A stretch of DNA of 64,000 nt. Source: Curvularia sp. ZM96. Its lineage: Eukaryota > Ascomycota > Dothideomycetes > Pleosporales > Pleosporaceae. Below are positions 1-12,100 of this stretch, piece by piece. Within the stretch, counting starts at the first letter, position 1. Each line of letters starts with the position of its first letter. Below the pieces are notes generated by a model, which did no database searches, was not told the DNA's origin, and saw nothing but the letters and a program-made list of their open reading frames with translations. The DNA lies in NCBI GenBank assembly GCA_022457065.1, contig JAJGBQ010000003.1, positions 2,108,001 through 2,172,000 on the forward strand. The letters run 5' to 3'. A program made the position numbers and the translations under genes.

Positions 1-190
1 CTTTGCCATGTGCCATCGAACTATGCTAACTCTTAGCTTACCCTTGGTTAGCTAGGTGGCGTGTGTCCACTCCACGGGCGCACGTTAGCACATGCACGTC
101 ATATCTTCATATGCAAGGTGTAAACAGTCAACAGCACTACCATTTATTCACCTCTATCGTCCGCACGGAAATCTGCACAGCGCGCAAACC
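1..190. other. Left-edge non-coding DNA upstream of OMA1-like gene
   Basis: Nothing codes convincingly here. The stretch presumably carries the promoter and 5' UTR of the gene starting at 191. An in-frame ATG at 92 would add 33 residues, but the residues after 191 already look like a mitochondrial presequence. Confidence 0.5.
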
Positions 191-1353
191 ATGTATCGAA
201 TACGGCCGCCCCTCGCCGTTCCACGCGCGCCCCTCCGCGCAACCATCCCACCTCCCCACTTCCGCCAAACCCGCTTCTACCAACAACTCCCCTTCGGACG
301 CGGGCCGCAATACAAGCGCTTCTCGCAGTCCTCTGGCGGTCTCTCAGGTCTCCTCTACCGCTGGGCCGCGCGCCCAACCTTCTACCGGGACATCGGACTC
401 GTCAGCGCAGGCGCCGGAGGCATCTACCTGTACAATCTAGAAGAAGTCCCTGTGTCCGGGCGCCGGCGCTTCAACATCATCCCCTCGTCGATGGAGGAAG
501 CGCTTGGCGCAACCACTGTGGAGCAAGTCCGCCAGCAATACGCTGGTCGTATCCTACCCGACTACGATCCGCGCGTGAGGACGGTGAAAAAGGTGTTGGC
601 GCGGTTGCTGCCGTATGCAGAGGGCGAGGGACTACGAGATTTGAACTGGGAAGTTAGCGTTATTGAGAGTCCGGAGCAAAATGCTTTTGTGGCGCCCGGA
701 GGTAAAGTGTTTGTTTTCACGGGAATATTGCCGCTTTGTAGGGATGAAGACGGGATTGCGGCGGTGCTAGGACACGAGATTGCGCATGTGGTCGCAAGAC
801 ATACTGCGTTCGTTTTCCCTTCAATATCCCTCTATCTTCCGGTCAGATCGCTAATGTGTAGAAAAGTGAGCGCATGTCGCAAGCTCCTCTTGTCCTCCTT
901 GGTGTTCTCGCACTCTCACTGTTCGATATTTCGCTCTATTCAGGTAAACTGCTTATTGACCTTTTCCTTTCTATGCCCGCGAGCCGCAAGCATGAGGCAG
1001 AGGCGGATTACATTGGGCTTATGATGATGGCGCAGGGGTGCTATAAGCCCCAGGCTGCAATGGACTTTTGGGCGAGGATGGAGAAGGTCGGGGGTCAGGG
1101 CCCCCCGCAGATACTGAGTACGCATCCGAGCCATCATAATCGGGAGGAGAAGATTAGGGAGTGGTTGCCCAAGGCGATGGAGAAGGCCGAGGCGAGTGAG
1201 TGCTTTGGGACGAGTCAGTTTGGTAGGTTTTGTTTTACTTCGAATCCCTTCTTTTTTTTTCATCGACTTCTTCTTGGTATTCTTGAGGTGCTGACTGACG
1301 TGATCCCAGCAAACCAATTCAGTTCTGCATTCAATAGCTTCGGAAGATGGTAA
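191..1353 (+). CDS. OMA1: Mitochondrial inner-membrane metalloendopeptidase, OMA1 type (peptidase M48)
   Basis: Predicted zinc metalloprotease of mitochondrial quality control; family members sit in the inner membrane and cleave unfolded or stress-sensitive membrane proteins. Exons 191-807, 867-1222 and 1310-1353 give 338 residues. The N-terminus is rich in Arg, Pro and Ser like a mitochondrial presequence. The zinc motif HEIAH is at residues 195-199, and the third ligand is probably Glu249 in HEAEAD. A hydrophobic stretch at about 212-242 lies between them. Intron 1 (donor GTTCGT, 59 nt) is confirmed by the splice restoring the junction HTAERMS. Intron 2 is 87 nt and in frame, so an unspliced reading would stay open. 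The ATG at 191 was preferred over the one at 92 because the presequence begins there. Family assignment is firm; the exact start is less so. Confidence 0.88.
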
Positions 1354-1547
1354 AAGACATGCTCAAGCCTTTGCTAACACAATCCCTGTAATATTAACGC
1401 CTGTACCATAACAGCTAGTTATACATTAACGATTAACTAACGATAATAGTCTACTCTAAGATGCTCTATGCCCAGTTCTAACGCATCTGTACTGGATCAA
1501 CAGGGACTTCTATCAAATATCATAATGTCATAATTTTCTATACTCCA

Positions 1548-3100
1548 TTATTCTGGGTCTCCAGTCTGGACCGGCCTGCCGATTGTACTGGTCAAGCCGA
1601 CGCTCGACCGACTCATGACTTCCTCTTCTTCTAGTACGGCGGACAAGTCATCGTCGAAACGATGGGCACCAACATCCACCATGCCCATGTCCTTGTCTAC
1701 AATCATACTTAGATTGATGCCCATTCCCTGACCCATGTCCTTCTCCCGCACCGTCAATCGCTTCTCGTCGTCGAAATCGAAACTCTTGCCTTGTTTCTCC
1801 ATGTCGTCGCCATCGTCTATGCTCACCAGATTTCCTTCGCCCCAGCTCTCACGGTATCCGGGTAGAGTGGGTATTTGTGATGGTGTTTCGGATCGACCAG
1901 GGTTCCCAAAGACATGTTTGAATAGAGGCGAAAGACAGGGAAGAGAGGCAGCGAGGATGCTGACGTCGACTTCAATTTGCGACCACACTGGTACCCAGGC
2001 CCAGCCCCTGAAGCAGCGTCAGCGATACGAATATTGCACAGATGACGTCGTACGTACCAACTAAAATCATTCTCCTCCCAGGTGCGTCCCGGTTTGACAG
2101 GCCTGCCCGCCATGATGATTTCGCAAAGCCGCATAGTGCTGGCTATAACCGGTATAAGGCCAACAGAGAGGACGACTGCCAGAGCCGCTACGACTACTAT
2201 TAGCTGGTGTGGGCGCGGCGCTAGAAATGGCTGACTTACTGCGTTGTCTGCGATTGAATTTGAACAGCCGCAATAAGGGTAGTGGAAACAGGAGCAGGAT
2301 GATGTCGGTGGTGACGTTTATCGCAGCCGAAATGATCATGAACTCGGACACATCAATACATCCTCCATCGTTGACGTGCACAATGTCCCAGATGCGCGAA
2401 ATAGGTACGCAGAGAAAGAGCTGGGCCTAGAACAGCGTTGTTAGCTCGTGATGACGATGTAGTGGTATAGGAGGTAAGGAATCGAGCTGCCAAAACTTAC
2501 CATGAACGAGGACAGGCCAAATGCAGTCATGAAGCCTGCTACTGTCCACACGGCAGGTGCCTGAACAATCCACGGCAGACCTTTCCTCCCGTACCCTATC
2601 CTGTAATACAGCGCAAGGATACTCATCTTCACCGCCCTTTATATCCAAGTCAGAAATTGCAGTCTGGAGCATGTAAAAGAAGCATACCAGTTTGCGACGA
2701 AGTATATTAACATATTGATCCATTGATACTGTTTGGCAGTCAGTGGCTGTCTGGGGAGAGGGGTAATGGTAGGCGTACCATGAGCATGTGGTTGAACTGC
2801 TCCAGGTGCAGTTCGTCTGTATGTCGACCTTGGCCATGCTCGACTTGCAGTATGATGGTCACGGTCTGGGCAGCTCCAAGCGTGGTCGCAATGGCAATGA
2901 AGAAATCATCCAAGCCAAATCTCTTGACGATATATGCACGTGTGAAACAGCTAGAGACGGTGAGTATACCATGGGGATGGGCAGGACCAGATGACGTACC
3001 GGAGAGCGACAAAGGTTACAGCCACGGTGTACATGGCGAGACTGACCCGACTCAGGAGTGGGCCTTGGTCACGCCCCGTCGCAAAGACGACATGGCCCAT
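1548..3100 (-). CDS. Fungal rhodopsin-domain integral membrane protein (PTH11/SAT4-like)
   Basis: Seven-helix membrane protein of the fungal rhodopsin family, whose best known member Pth11 takes part in surface sensing. Seven exons on the minus strand (3100-3000, 2950-2779, 2728-2688, 2636-2501, 2426-2240, 2187-2058, 2007-1548) give 408 residues. Family hallmarks are visible after splicing: LRCFTRAYIVKRFGLDD after helix 1, WAVKMSILALYYRI, a CVPISRIWD segment, and FPLPLLRLFKF before a basic loop. No CFEM cysteine domain precedes the first helix, so it belongs to the CFEM-less majority. The C-terminal about 140 residues are acidic and cytoplasmic-looking. The ATG at 3100 lies just before helix 1. 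It is divergently placed from the CBM48 gene across about 1.7 kb. A specific ligand or role cannot be inferred from sequence. Confidence 0.82.
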
Positions 3101-4545
3101 TGCGTGTACGGTAGGTGAGCGAGAGAGACAGTGTGAGGAGTTGGGACATGGGGCTGTGGTGATAAAGCATGCAAGGGCACAAGGATTCAAGCGAGAGACA
3201 GGAGGTATGTAAGGAAAAGACAAGAGAGGATTCGATGGAGGGAGGTCGGGCCAGATGGGTCTATGCCAGATCTAATACAGATGTGAGTCGAGGAACGAGA
3301 TGGCGACACTGACAGTGCAGCATGTCGATCAGCGCGTTGCAAAAGTTTCCGCCGCATGAGTGCTGCGGCGTTACTTGAAACGCAAGATGAACTTCCAGAA
3401 GCATGCCAACTAGCGCGGCAGAGAGGCATGGGGCCCGTGCTGAGCGGTTGAAATTGAATGTGGACAGGTACCATGGTGTGACAGAGCCTGTCGCAACGCG
3501 TCTTTTGAAACCGTTTTTCGATGCCCGATCCCAGCAGCGTGGACGTGGACAGCCCGCAGGCGCCTACACGAACCCATGGCCTGAGGTGCGGACAGCTCCA
3601 GAGGCAATGGATGGAGGGAGTGTTTGGTGGTGGCATGGATTGGGACCGAGGGTTTGGCCGAGAATACGACGGATCATCCCGGCGATACATAGATGTATGG
3701 AGTGCATAACCCGGCGTTGGACGTCTCAAGACAAACGGGACTACGACGGAAATTATGACCTTGCAGGTTCCGGTCACATGTGCATGCCGAGCTGGGACGG
3801 GTTTGCGATGTTCATCGATGGATTACGTTATCGTCTGCCGTTGTTGTGTCGCGATCAGTGGGTGAAGCCGTCACCACCAATGCGTGGCATAAAAGGGCTG
3901 GGATACGAGTGAAGCTGGCCAAGGGGCGCGACAAGTCATGAGTGTGGGTGCGTGGGTGTGCTGCTGGCGAACACTGCGGATACTCGAGATTAGGCGCCGA
4001 CTCAGGCACTGTGCGCAGGCAGCCAAGGTACTTGTGGATGGCATGTCGTGGTGGGATGAGATGAGATTAGATAGGCAAGGCAGTCTTGTGCGTCGTGAAC
4101 GTGTTGGGATGGAAGGGTGCGGCTAACCGGTGCGGGGGAAGCCTGAATCAGGCTTCGCGTGGCTGACGAGGCGGCGGGCGGCGGGCGGCGGGGCTTTAGC
4201 GCTGGGCTGCCACACGTTGTACTCACGTCACCTTGGAAGCGTCAAGAAACGCGCAAAAGCCATGGACTCTAGGGCGCGGCGTGCAGACGTCGCTCCTCCT
4301 CTCCCGTGGCGCTGCACAAGAAGCCCAACAAGCTGAGGTCCCGTCCAGCACTCGCTGCAGCCTCTCATCGGCCTCCACCCACCCACCGGCACGCTCCGAG
4401 GCCCTCCATCTGCACCGCATCCGATAGCTCGGTCGCTCCTTCTCTGCCTGCACCTCACCACAGCAGCTCCTTCCTCCCCTCTGTGCAGGACAAGGCAGGT
4501 GCTACCGCCCCCAAGGCAAGAGCTCCCCCGGCCTCTGCCTGTCTG
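3101..4545. other. Intergenic region between divergent genes
   Basis: Several overlapping open frames exist on both strands (for example 3403-3912 on + and 3187-3777 on -), but they overlap each other, lack splice context and have no recognisable domain. I read the stretch as the shared upstream region of the rhodopsin-like gene and the CBM48 gene. The part from about 4300 is pyrimidine-rich and probably promoter or 5' UTR of the latter. Confidence 0.5.
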
Positions 4546-4678
4546 GTAAGCTCACCTTGCCTTTCCCCCGCTCTGCACCGCACGGCACTGCACTGCAGCC
4601 TATGCCCCTCATGCGCCACTGCATGGACGTGCCCGATCCGTCCGTTTCAATCGACTGACTATATTCCTTTCCCAACAG
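4546..4678 (+). other. Probable 5' UTR intron of the CBM48 gene
   Basis: Donor GTAAGC at 4546, a CTGAC branch-point-like motif at about 4652-4656 and acceptor CCAACAG ending at 4678, followed 89 nt later by the start codon at 4768. The spacing is typical of ascomycete introns. No transcript evidence is available. Confidence 0.55.
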
Positions 4679-4767
4679 ACCCTACCCTCTTTCTTCTGAG
4701 GCCGCGCCTGGTCCGCCACAAGACCTCCCCCTAGATTCCTCCCCCGAGTATACCGACCGAGGCAGCC

Positions 4768-7253
4768 ATGGCTACTCACGCGACCATTACCTTCTCTCAG
4801 CCGGGCGTGCAGCCTCCCGTCTATGTCACCTCATCTCTTAGCGGATGGACCCCGCTTGAGATGGACGTAGCCCATGACAAGACCCCCTCTGGCGACCTCG
4901 TCTTCACCAAGACCTTTACCAATGTCCACGAGGGGAGCTACCAGTACAAGGTGCGTCTGGGCCAAGACAATTGGATCTTGGACGAGTCCAAGGAAACGGG
5001 TAGGGCTGCTAACATACTTCCTCGAGACTCCTCGCTGACGCACCACAGCTACCGACGACCAAGGCATTCGGAATAACGTCATCCATGTCGAGCCTGCTAG
5101 CTCTGAAACGCTCCAGAGCCCAACACCAGATGCGCCAGCCTCGCAACCAGCCACGGCCTCTATAGCACCTTCCCACGACCCGGCCTCGAAGCGGTTCGAC
5201 AACCGCAAAGACAGCACCATGGACCAAGATTCGTTTTCCACCGCCTCAGTCGACGCAGGGCACGATGCCGCAAAAGCAAAGTCCGACCCACCCGCCGAGC
5301 CTGACATGCTAAAACCAGCCAATGTTCCTCTTCTCGTAGTAGACAAGGTGGAAAGTAGCCCTGCGCATGAGCAAGACGCTAGCGAGCCCCCTGATGCACA
5401 AAAGATCGCGCATGAGGCGGGAGCTGCCGACGCATTGCCCGATAAAGTCAACATCGTGCCTGAGCCTGAGCACCACGTGGAACTGGGCACGGACGACGAG
5501 CAAGCAGCACCCTTGTTTCGTCATGAATCTTTCCAAGACAACCAGACACCCGCACCGTCTTCTATGGGCACCATCGATGAAGACTCGACATTCTCGTCGG
5601 CGGATCACACTAGTTCGGGCGATGGCATGGATACACCGTCTGAAGTGGAAGAAGGTGATGAAGGTGACGAGCTGAACCTGATGCCCTTACTTAGCCACGA
5701 GACTGCCTTGAGACCTGAGAACAACGAGCTTGCTAATGAACCGCTCTTTGGCCACGAAGCAGGACCTGAAAACCATGATGCCGACGAAGCCCCGCTGTTC
5801 CCTCACGAGTCCTCTCTGCCAGACGATACTGCTGTTACGACCGACTCTGATGGAGGAGACGAGTTGGACCGATTTCCATTACTGGCGCATGAGGGTCGAT
5901 CCTCGGGTTTCAATGGAAGCATGATTGCAGCTAAAAACGGGCATTGGGGTGGGGGAGAACCACAGCCTTTTGATGATGACGAGGAACATGACAATCACCC
6001 TGAGGCAGATGGTGGCGACGCACCTCTTCTCCCTCACGAACGTGAATCGGAAATTTCTGACCACATCAGCTCCCATGCTGCTAAGGACTATGCACCATCC
6101 CCAGAGAAACATCCTGATTTTGGCCACGAAACCGACGGCGCGCGAACCTTCTTTGGTCGACCCGGGCGATATGATCTTTTCAGATCGCAGAAAAACAGTA
6201 GCCTCCCTCATAGAATGCCGCCATCAGACGCTGAAGATGAAGACCTGAACGACCCGTCATTAGAGCGCTTTCCCACCAACCGTGACCAAATTTTCCAGCG
6301 CGTAGCCTCCATTGGGGCTGAGCTTCCGGAAGATGAAGCCACACACGGGCACCACCCTTGCTCACCACAGCCGTCTGTCTTCTCGCAAGCCTGTTCTTCA
6401 GTCGATCTTGTTCCCGTCAAATCTTACACGTCCTTGGCATCCGTTCCCGAAGCCGAAGACAGTGATGAGGAAGAAGACAGTCATGACCTCGATAGTTTGC
6501 CTTCGCCAATTTACCTGGGTCGGAAGAAATCTCTCCGTCTGTCCAATCGGCCAACTGGATTCTCGCGCGATCCGCACGCCACGCCCGTCATCAACGCAAG
6601 CAAGCAGCTAGGAGATATCATGCAGGATACACACGAAAGCTCAGAAGATGAGGAAAAGAATTCTGGCAACAAAGCAGAAAACATCGACAGGAATGATGGT
6701 GCCGACGATGCGTCAAATCCTCTTGGCATCTTGCACGAGGCCATCTCCATGCCTAGCGAGAACGTAACAAGTTCCACCACATCGGATCTCAAAGCTTCGA
6801 CTGAAGCAGCACCTCCAGAGTCGGAGCTTCGGCACCGCAGAGGTCCTGCCGAAGAAGCCTCGCAGGCGTCAGACGCGCCAGATACCACTGCCAAGGAAGC
6901 CACAGCTTCTAACAACGACGTTGCCAACGCGGCAACCTCACCGGCTCTTGGCCAGCAACAGGCGGAGAAACACGATACCATTTCGCTCAAACACTTGTTT
7001 GGCGCTGCGTTTGGCGATCGGAAACGAGCCAGGTAAGCCACCATCTCTTTTTTCTTGTTTCCGATCTTCTCTTGTTCTTTTCCAAGAAAGCTTGAGTATT
7101 CTGCTTGTAACGGTACTCGTTCCGCCAATCGCAAGCTCCTCACACTCCCCATCTCACATAACAGTGAAACTTGCTAATTCTCCATATAGTGCATCTGCTC
7201 TCGTCCTCGGCGGCGTCCTCGCCGCTTACTACTTCCGCGCTGCTAAACCGTAA
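4768..7253 (+). CDS. CBM48 (AMPK glycogen-binding-like) protein with PL[FL]xHE repeats and C-terminal membrane tail
   Basis: Exons 4768-4999, 5049-7032 and 7190-7253 give 759 residues. Residues 1 to about 90 form an AMPK1-CBM/CBM48 fold, with YVTSSLSGWTPLEM near the start and SYQYKVRLGQDNWILD later; this is the module of AMPK beta subunits and of fungal Crp1/Mdg1-like proteins. The rest is a long acidic, probably disordered region carrying repeats of PL[FL]xHE at about residues 232, 290, 309, 326, 354 and 403, with a degenerate FGHE copy near 435. The last exon encodes a short hydrophobic segment (ALVLGGVLAAYYF) followed by RAAKP and stop, suggesting a C-terminal tail anchor. Intron 1 splices cleanly into the end of the CBM. 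It could tether a glycogen- or starch-like ligand, or a partner protein, to a membrane; function unknown. Confidence 0.83.
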
Positions 7254-8061
7254 TGCAATCTCTCCCTTTTTTACTTTTTTTTCAAATCTCTTTCTTTTTT
7301 GGGGCTGTTAGTTTCCGATGATAACGATGACACAAACGCGGTACCCAATTAGACGATATTGTATGATAACACGGCAAGCAACGATCCTGTACTGCTGATA
7401 CGAGTCGCGTTTTGGTAATGGGAAGTTCCAAGCGCCTTGGCGCAACTAGGGTAGTTTGGCACGCATGGCATTGTTTTCTCTGCCTTTTCCCTCTTGCTAT
7501 CTCACACTCTACTCTTCTTACCTGTTTTGTTGTCCTTGTTTTTTGCCTTGTCTCCTCTCTGGCCGTCCTCTATTTTTGCTATTCTTTTTTTTTTAGTCTT
7601 TTCATCATGAGCTTGTTTGGAATGCGGGACAACCTCTTCAGGTACACATCATTAATGACACACTCGCAAGTCTACAACGACAACTTAATAATTCCCTCAT
7701 GCAACAATCTTTTGATAATCCTGTGATCATAATCTCATTTCATTTAGCCTATAAACCTGCTATCTGCCCTATTTCCTACAGGTAAAACGCTATCTAGGTA
7801 TCGTAGAATCTCCCGTTATCCCCATGATATTTTTTTTTCTTGGTGGAAGGTTTTTGCCGGAAAGATTCAAGTCTATGGAGTCATTGTCAGTGAGTGGACA
7901 ACTTAAGAAATCAAGGTATGCCCAATGATTTTTGTTGGTAGTATCCACAATGAAGAAGGGGTGAGAATGCATGCTTGGGGAAAAGGAAAAAAGCGTTACA
8001 CACGTAAGCTTTTCGTTTTTGGTTTCTTCACTGCTGTGGTTTTTCTTTCTTTCTGTCTTGC
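7254..8061. other. 3' region between convergent genes
   Basis: AT- and pyrimidine-rich sequence between the convergent CBM48 and katG genes, consistent with two 3' UTRs and terminator regions. A + frame at 7412-7726 is hydrophobic low-complexity translation of T-rich DNA and is not credible. Confidence 0.5.
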
Positions 8062-10452
8062 TTACAGACGAGGCCTGCTTGCCCCGCCCGATGATGTACT
8101 CACCGACTTATTCTTGATATCAAAGCGGTCGTTGTTCATAATCTTCTCCCAGCCAGCCACAAAGTCCTTCACAAACTTGTTCGCGTTGTCGGGAATCGAG
8201 TATGTCTCGGCAATAGCACGGAGCTCAGGGTGGTGACCAAAGATGAGGTCGTGACGGGTACCGGTCCACTTCTTCTGACCAGACTTGCGGTCAACGCCCT
8301 CGTACAGCTCCTTGCTGGCATCGGTTGCCTTCCACTCGAGGTTGTTGTCAAGGAGGTTCACAAAGAAGTCGTTGGTAAGCTGACCGGGGCGGTTGGTGAA
8401 AATTCCGTGGGAAGAGCCGTCCCAGTTGGCGTTCAGGGCACGCATACCACCAGTGAGGACAACCATCTCGGGTGCAGTGAGGCGGAGAAGGTGTGCCTTG
8501 TCAACATCGAGCTGCTCAGTTCGGACACGTTGAGTACCCTTTCCGTAGTTACGGAAACCATCGGTAACGGGCTCGAGGTGCTCGAAAGACTTAACGTCAG
8601 TCTGCTCCTGGGTGGCGTCGGTGCGGCCTGGGGTGAACGGCACAGGCACACCAGCAGCCTTCTCAACGGCAGCGGTACCGGCGAGGACGATCAAGTCAGC
8701 CAGAGAAACCTTCTTGCTGCTGCCGCTGTTGAACTTGGACTGGATGCCCTCAAGAGCCTTGAGAACCTCGGCCAACTCCTTGGGGTTGTTGACCTCCCAG
8801 TCCTTTTGAGGAGCAAGGCGGATGCGAGCGCCGTTGGCGCCACCACGCTTGTCGCTACCTCGGAAAGAAGCTGCTGAAGCCCAAGCAGTACGGATGAGCT
8901 TAGCGGGCTCGATGCCAGCCTCCAGAACTTGCTTCTTCAAGGTCTGGATCTCGGCATCACCAATAATCTCACCCTCAGGCTGGGGGACAGGGTCCTCCCA
9001 GAGGAGAATCTCCTTGGGGACCTCTGGGCCGAGCCACCTGGAGCGGGGGCCCATGTCACGGTGGAGAAGCTTGAACCAGGCACGGGTGAAAGCATCGTGA
9101 AGCTCCTCGGGGTGTTCCAGCCAGCGACGAGTGATCTTCTCATATGCAGGGTCCATGCGCATCGACAAGTCGGTGGTCAGCATCCTGGGCTTGTGCTTGA
9201 CGTTGGGGTCGTAAGCGTCAGGAATGATCTTCTCGTCGGTCTTAGCAACCCATTGGTGGGCACCAGCAGGGCTCTTCTCCAGCTCCCACTCAAACTTGTA
9301 GAGGTACTCGAGGTACTTATTGCTCCACTTGGTGGGTGTGCCAGTCCAAGTGACCTCGAGTCCACTGGTGATGGTGTCTGGGCCGTTGCCACGGCCGTGC
9401 TTGTTCATCCAACCCAGTCCCTGGGTAGCAAGATCTTCTGAGTTGGGGTCTGGGCCGGTGTTCTCGGCGGGAGCAGCACCGTGTGTCTTTCCGAACGAGT
9501 GACCACCAATGATGAGGGCAGCAGTCTCCTCATCGTTCATAGCCATACGGCCAAAAGTTGTGCGAATGTCGTGGGCGGCGGCAACGGGATCAGGAACACC
9601 CTCGGGACCTGAAAGAGTCAGTCATGATCAAATTTTACAAAAGTCAAAGAAGGAACTCACCCTCCGGGTTCACGTAGATGAGACCCATGTGCGAAGCGGC
9701 CAATGGCTGCTCAAGGTTCCTCGATGTGTGGGGCTTGGTTGATTCGGTCTTGTGCTGTTCGCCGTCGATGATGCCCTCGCCCTTGACGCCCTTTGCGCCG
9801 TCTGCGTAGCGGACATCGCTGCCGAGCCACTCGGTCTCACCACCCCAGTAGACGGACTCGTCCGACTGGAAGGTGTCGGAGCGTCCACCAGCGAAACCAA
9901 AGGTTGGGCAGCCCATGGACTCGAGAGCAACGTTTCCGGCGAGAAGCATGAGATCGGCCCAGGAGATCTTGTTGCCGTACTTTTGCTTGATGGGCCAGAG
10001 AAGGCGACGGGCCTTGTCGAGGGAGACGTTGTCGGGCCAGGCATTGAGAGGGGCAAAGCGCTGCTGTCCGTCACCACCGCCACCACGGCCGTCGGTGACA
10101 CGGTATGTACCAGCGGAGTGCCAAGACAGACGGATGCTGTTGGACTTGTTAGAGACAAAGACAATGGCTGAGGAGGTGAGGGGTAAACGTACAAAAGGCC
10201 GCCATAGTGACCAAAGTCAGCAGGCCACCAGTCCTGGGAGTCGGTCATCAGGGCCGTGAGGTCCTTCTTGAGTCCATCGTAGTCGAGCTTCTTGAACTCC
10301 TCAGCATAGTTGAAGTCGGGGCCGAGGGGGTTCTGTCTGGGATCGTGCTGGCGCAGAATGTTTGTCCTGAGCTCGTTTGGCCACCAGTCCGAGTTCCTTG
10401 TACCGGCACCGGCGACGTTGGCGACCTTGACGGGACACTCGCCTTTAGACAT
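8062..10452 (-). CDS. katG: Catalase-peroxidase KatG (heme bifunctional)
   Basis: Bifunctional catalase and peroxidase that removes hydrogen peroxide. Exons 10452-10193, 10136-9661 and 9608-8062 (introns of 56 and 52 nt) give 760 residues, the usual size. The N-terminal catalytic domain has the distal site RLSWHSAGTYR (Trp92, His93), the family-specific Trp92-Tyr241-Met267 adduct residues in IYVNPEG and FGRMAMNDEET, and proximal His282 in GGHSFGKTHGA. The C-terminal heme-less duplicated domain is present. No signal peptide is seen, so it should be the intracellular KatG1-type enzyme. The last about 15 residues are Ser-rich and follow a possible GTGAGT donor near 8103, so the true C-terminus may differ. 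Published phylogenies trace fungal katG to bacterial transfer. Confidence 0.96.
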
Positions 10453-10534
10453 GATGAATGATTAAGCTGTGTGTGCTATGAGGGTGTGTGATTGAAACAC
10501 AAGCTGTCGAGGTTGTTGCTGGGGAGTATCTAGG

Positions 10535-10542
10535 TATATAAG
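10535..10542 (-). promoter_or_regulatory. TATA-like box of katG
   Basis: Read on the minus strand the sequence is CTTATATA, about 83-90 nt upstream of the katG start codon at 10452. Position and sequence fit a fungal core promoter; transcription start is not known. Confidence 0.45.
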
Positions 10543-12100
10543 TAGCGGGGCATTCATAAGCATCTGTTCTGGCCAACAACACCAGACCAGCACCTCCCCT
10601 CCCGCAATCCTGGTGGGTCCGCGTCTGTTAGCTCCATTTTGCCTAGCATTACGGGCCAGTCACCCCACTGTACCGATTCATTGAGGTTTATCGAAGCGGC
10701 CAATCAATGCATCGCCGATTGCCCTGTTTTGGGAGTTTGATTGTCTCTCTCTTCTTTTTTGGGCTGCGTTTGATCCTCGAGAACTGGAATTGTCTTGCAA
10801 ATTGGCATCTCGCGTTGCTGTTCTTGCCATGATCATCCATGGCCTGGGGGTGTCAGGTGGGTGGCGTGTCGAATCGAAGACCCCGCTTTCGGAACCGGCG
10901 GTGCATGGCCATCGACGACACTTGAGAAACTCGACGTCTCTGATTCGCCGACGCGAAGTCACGTGCGCGCGATTAGCACCGAGGCAACAAGAATCCAAGC
11001 CGGAAAGTGGCGGCTTGCTCGACTGGCCAGACGCCCGCTTTGAGTAAGCATCTTTTTCACATAATCTGCTGTCCTAGACTTTTCCATATTACGCAAAGCC
11101 CCACGGCTGCATACGTATGTCCAACCACGCTTGATGATGCTAGATGCTTCGACGCTACTTGCAGAGATGTCACCACCCAGGCCTGGTGGTCGTACACATG
11201 TGCGAACATCGGAGCACCAGTGCATCTTATGCAAAATGCATTTAGCCAAAGACTTAGAACCCATGTGCGGAAACTCGAAACCCGTTCCCAACCTACTTTC
11301 TGTGCGACATATAGAGACCCTCTGTTTCATGACCTTGGCATATCACACGGTGCCCCTCCAGTCCAAAGGTGACGATAACAATAGAAAGCCTCGTCCTGGT
11401 TGGTAGCAGATCTATCGTCTAGGCTATACATACAAGACATACAAAACTGCCTGTATGACAACACCACTGCCGGTTAGGCTCTGCCAGCTTACATCCTCAT
11501 ATCTGCTGCGACCACTGTTGTAACCCCACATCCGCATCCATCACCCCGCATTGTGTCATAGCAGGGGCCCTCGTCATGGGGGAGCTAGGCGGCTTATCCA
11601 CACACGTCTCCAGTAGCCACCGCCACCCACTCTTCTTGAAAATCAGGGGCTTACGGAAATGCCGCTCCCTAACTGTGAGGGTAGGTTCAAAAGAAATAGA
11701 ATAGCCTTCTTGAAAGCTACTTGCTAGGTGCTAGTAGCCCTGCATTCAGGCCCAGGTGGCGACTGATGCCCCTCTGACTTGCTGACCTTGGTACACCACC
11801 TCATCAGAGAACGTGAATGTCTCCAAGACCACGCTAGACTTCTTAAGTTCCTGGCGTTTACCGTTTCTGACCAGGCGATGAATAGGCCCGGCTCCACTGG
11901 TCCGGCAGATCGCAACGTGTTGGAGAAGCTATGGGGCGCGTTTCGTGAAGAGGGGTAGGGTAAAAGTGTACCGAGGGGATTGTGTACCACTGTACACAGC
12001 AGGCTGCTTATACTTTACCGATCACCTCACTCGTCTTCTGGTTTGAGTATAAGTGCTGTCGTTGCAAGTAGTTTCCCCCATCATCCTAAACCCACTCAAA
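10543..12100. other. Intergenic region between katG and alcohol dehydrogenase
   Basis: Divergent upstream region of katG (-) and the ADH gene (+). Short overlapping frames at 10678-11372 and 11724-11990 have no recognisable domain and are not supported. A TATAAGT at 12048-12054 lies 47 nt before the ADH start and might be a core promoter element. No repeat or mobile element was seen. Confidence 0.45.

Noticed and set aside
3403..3912. 169-residue + frame upstream of the CBM48 gene
   Set aside because: Overlapped by an equally long minus frame and lying in the presumed promoter; no family resemblance.
8230..9502. Long + frames opposite katG
   Set aside because: Shadows of the strongly codon-biased katG gene on the other strand.
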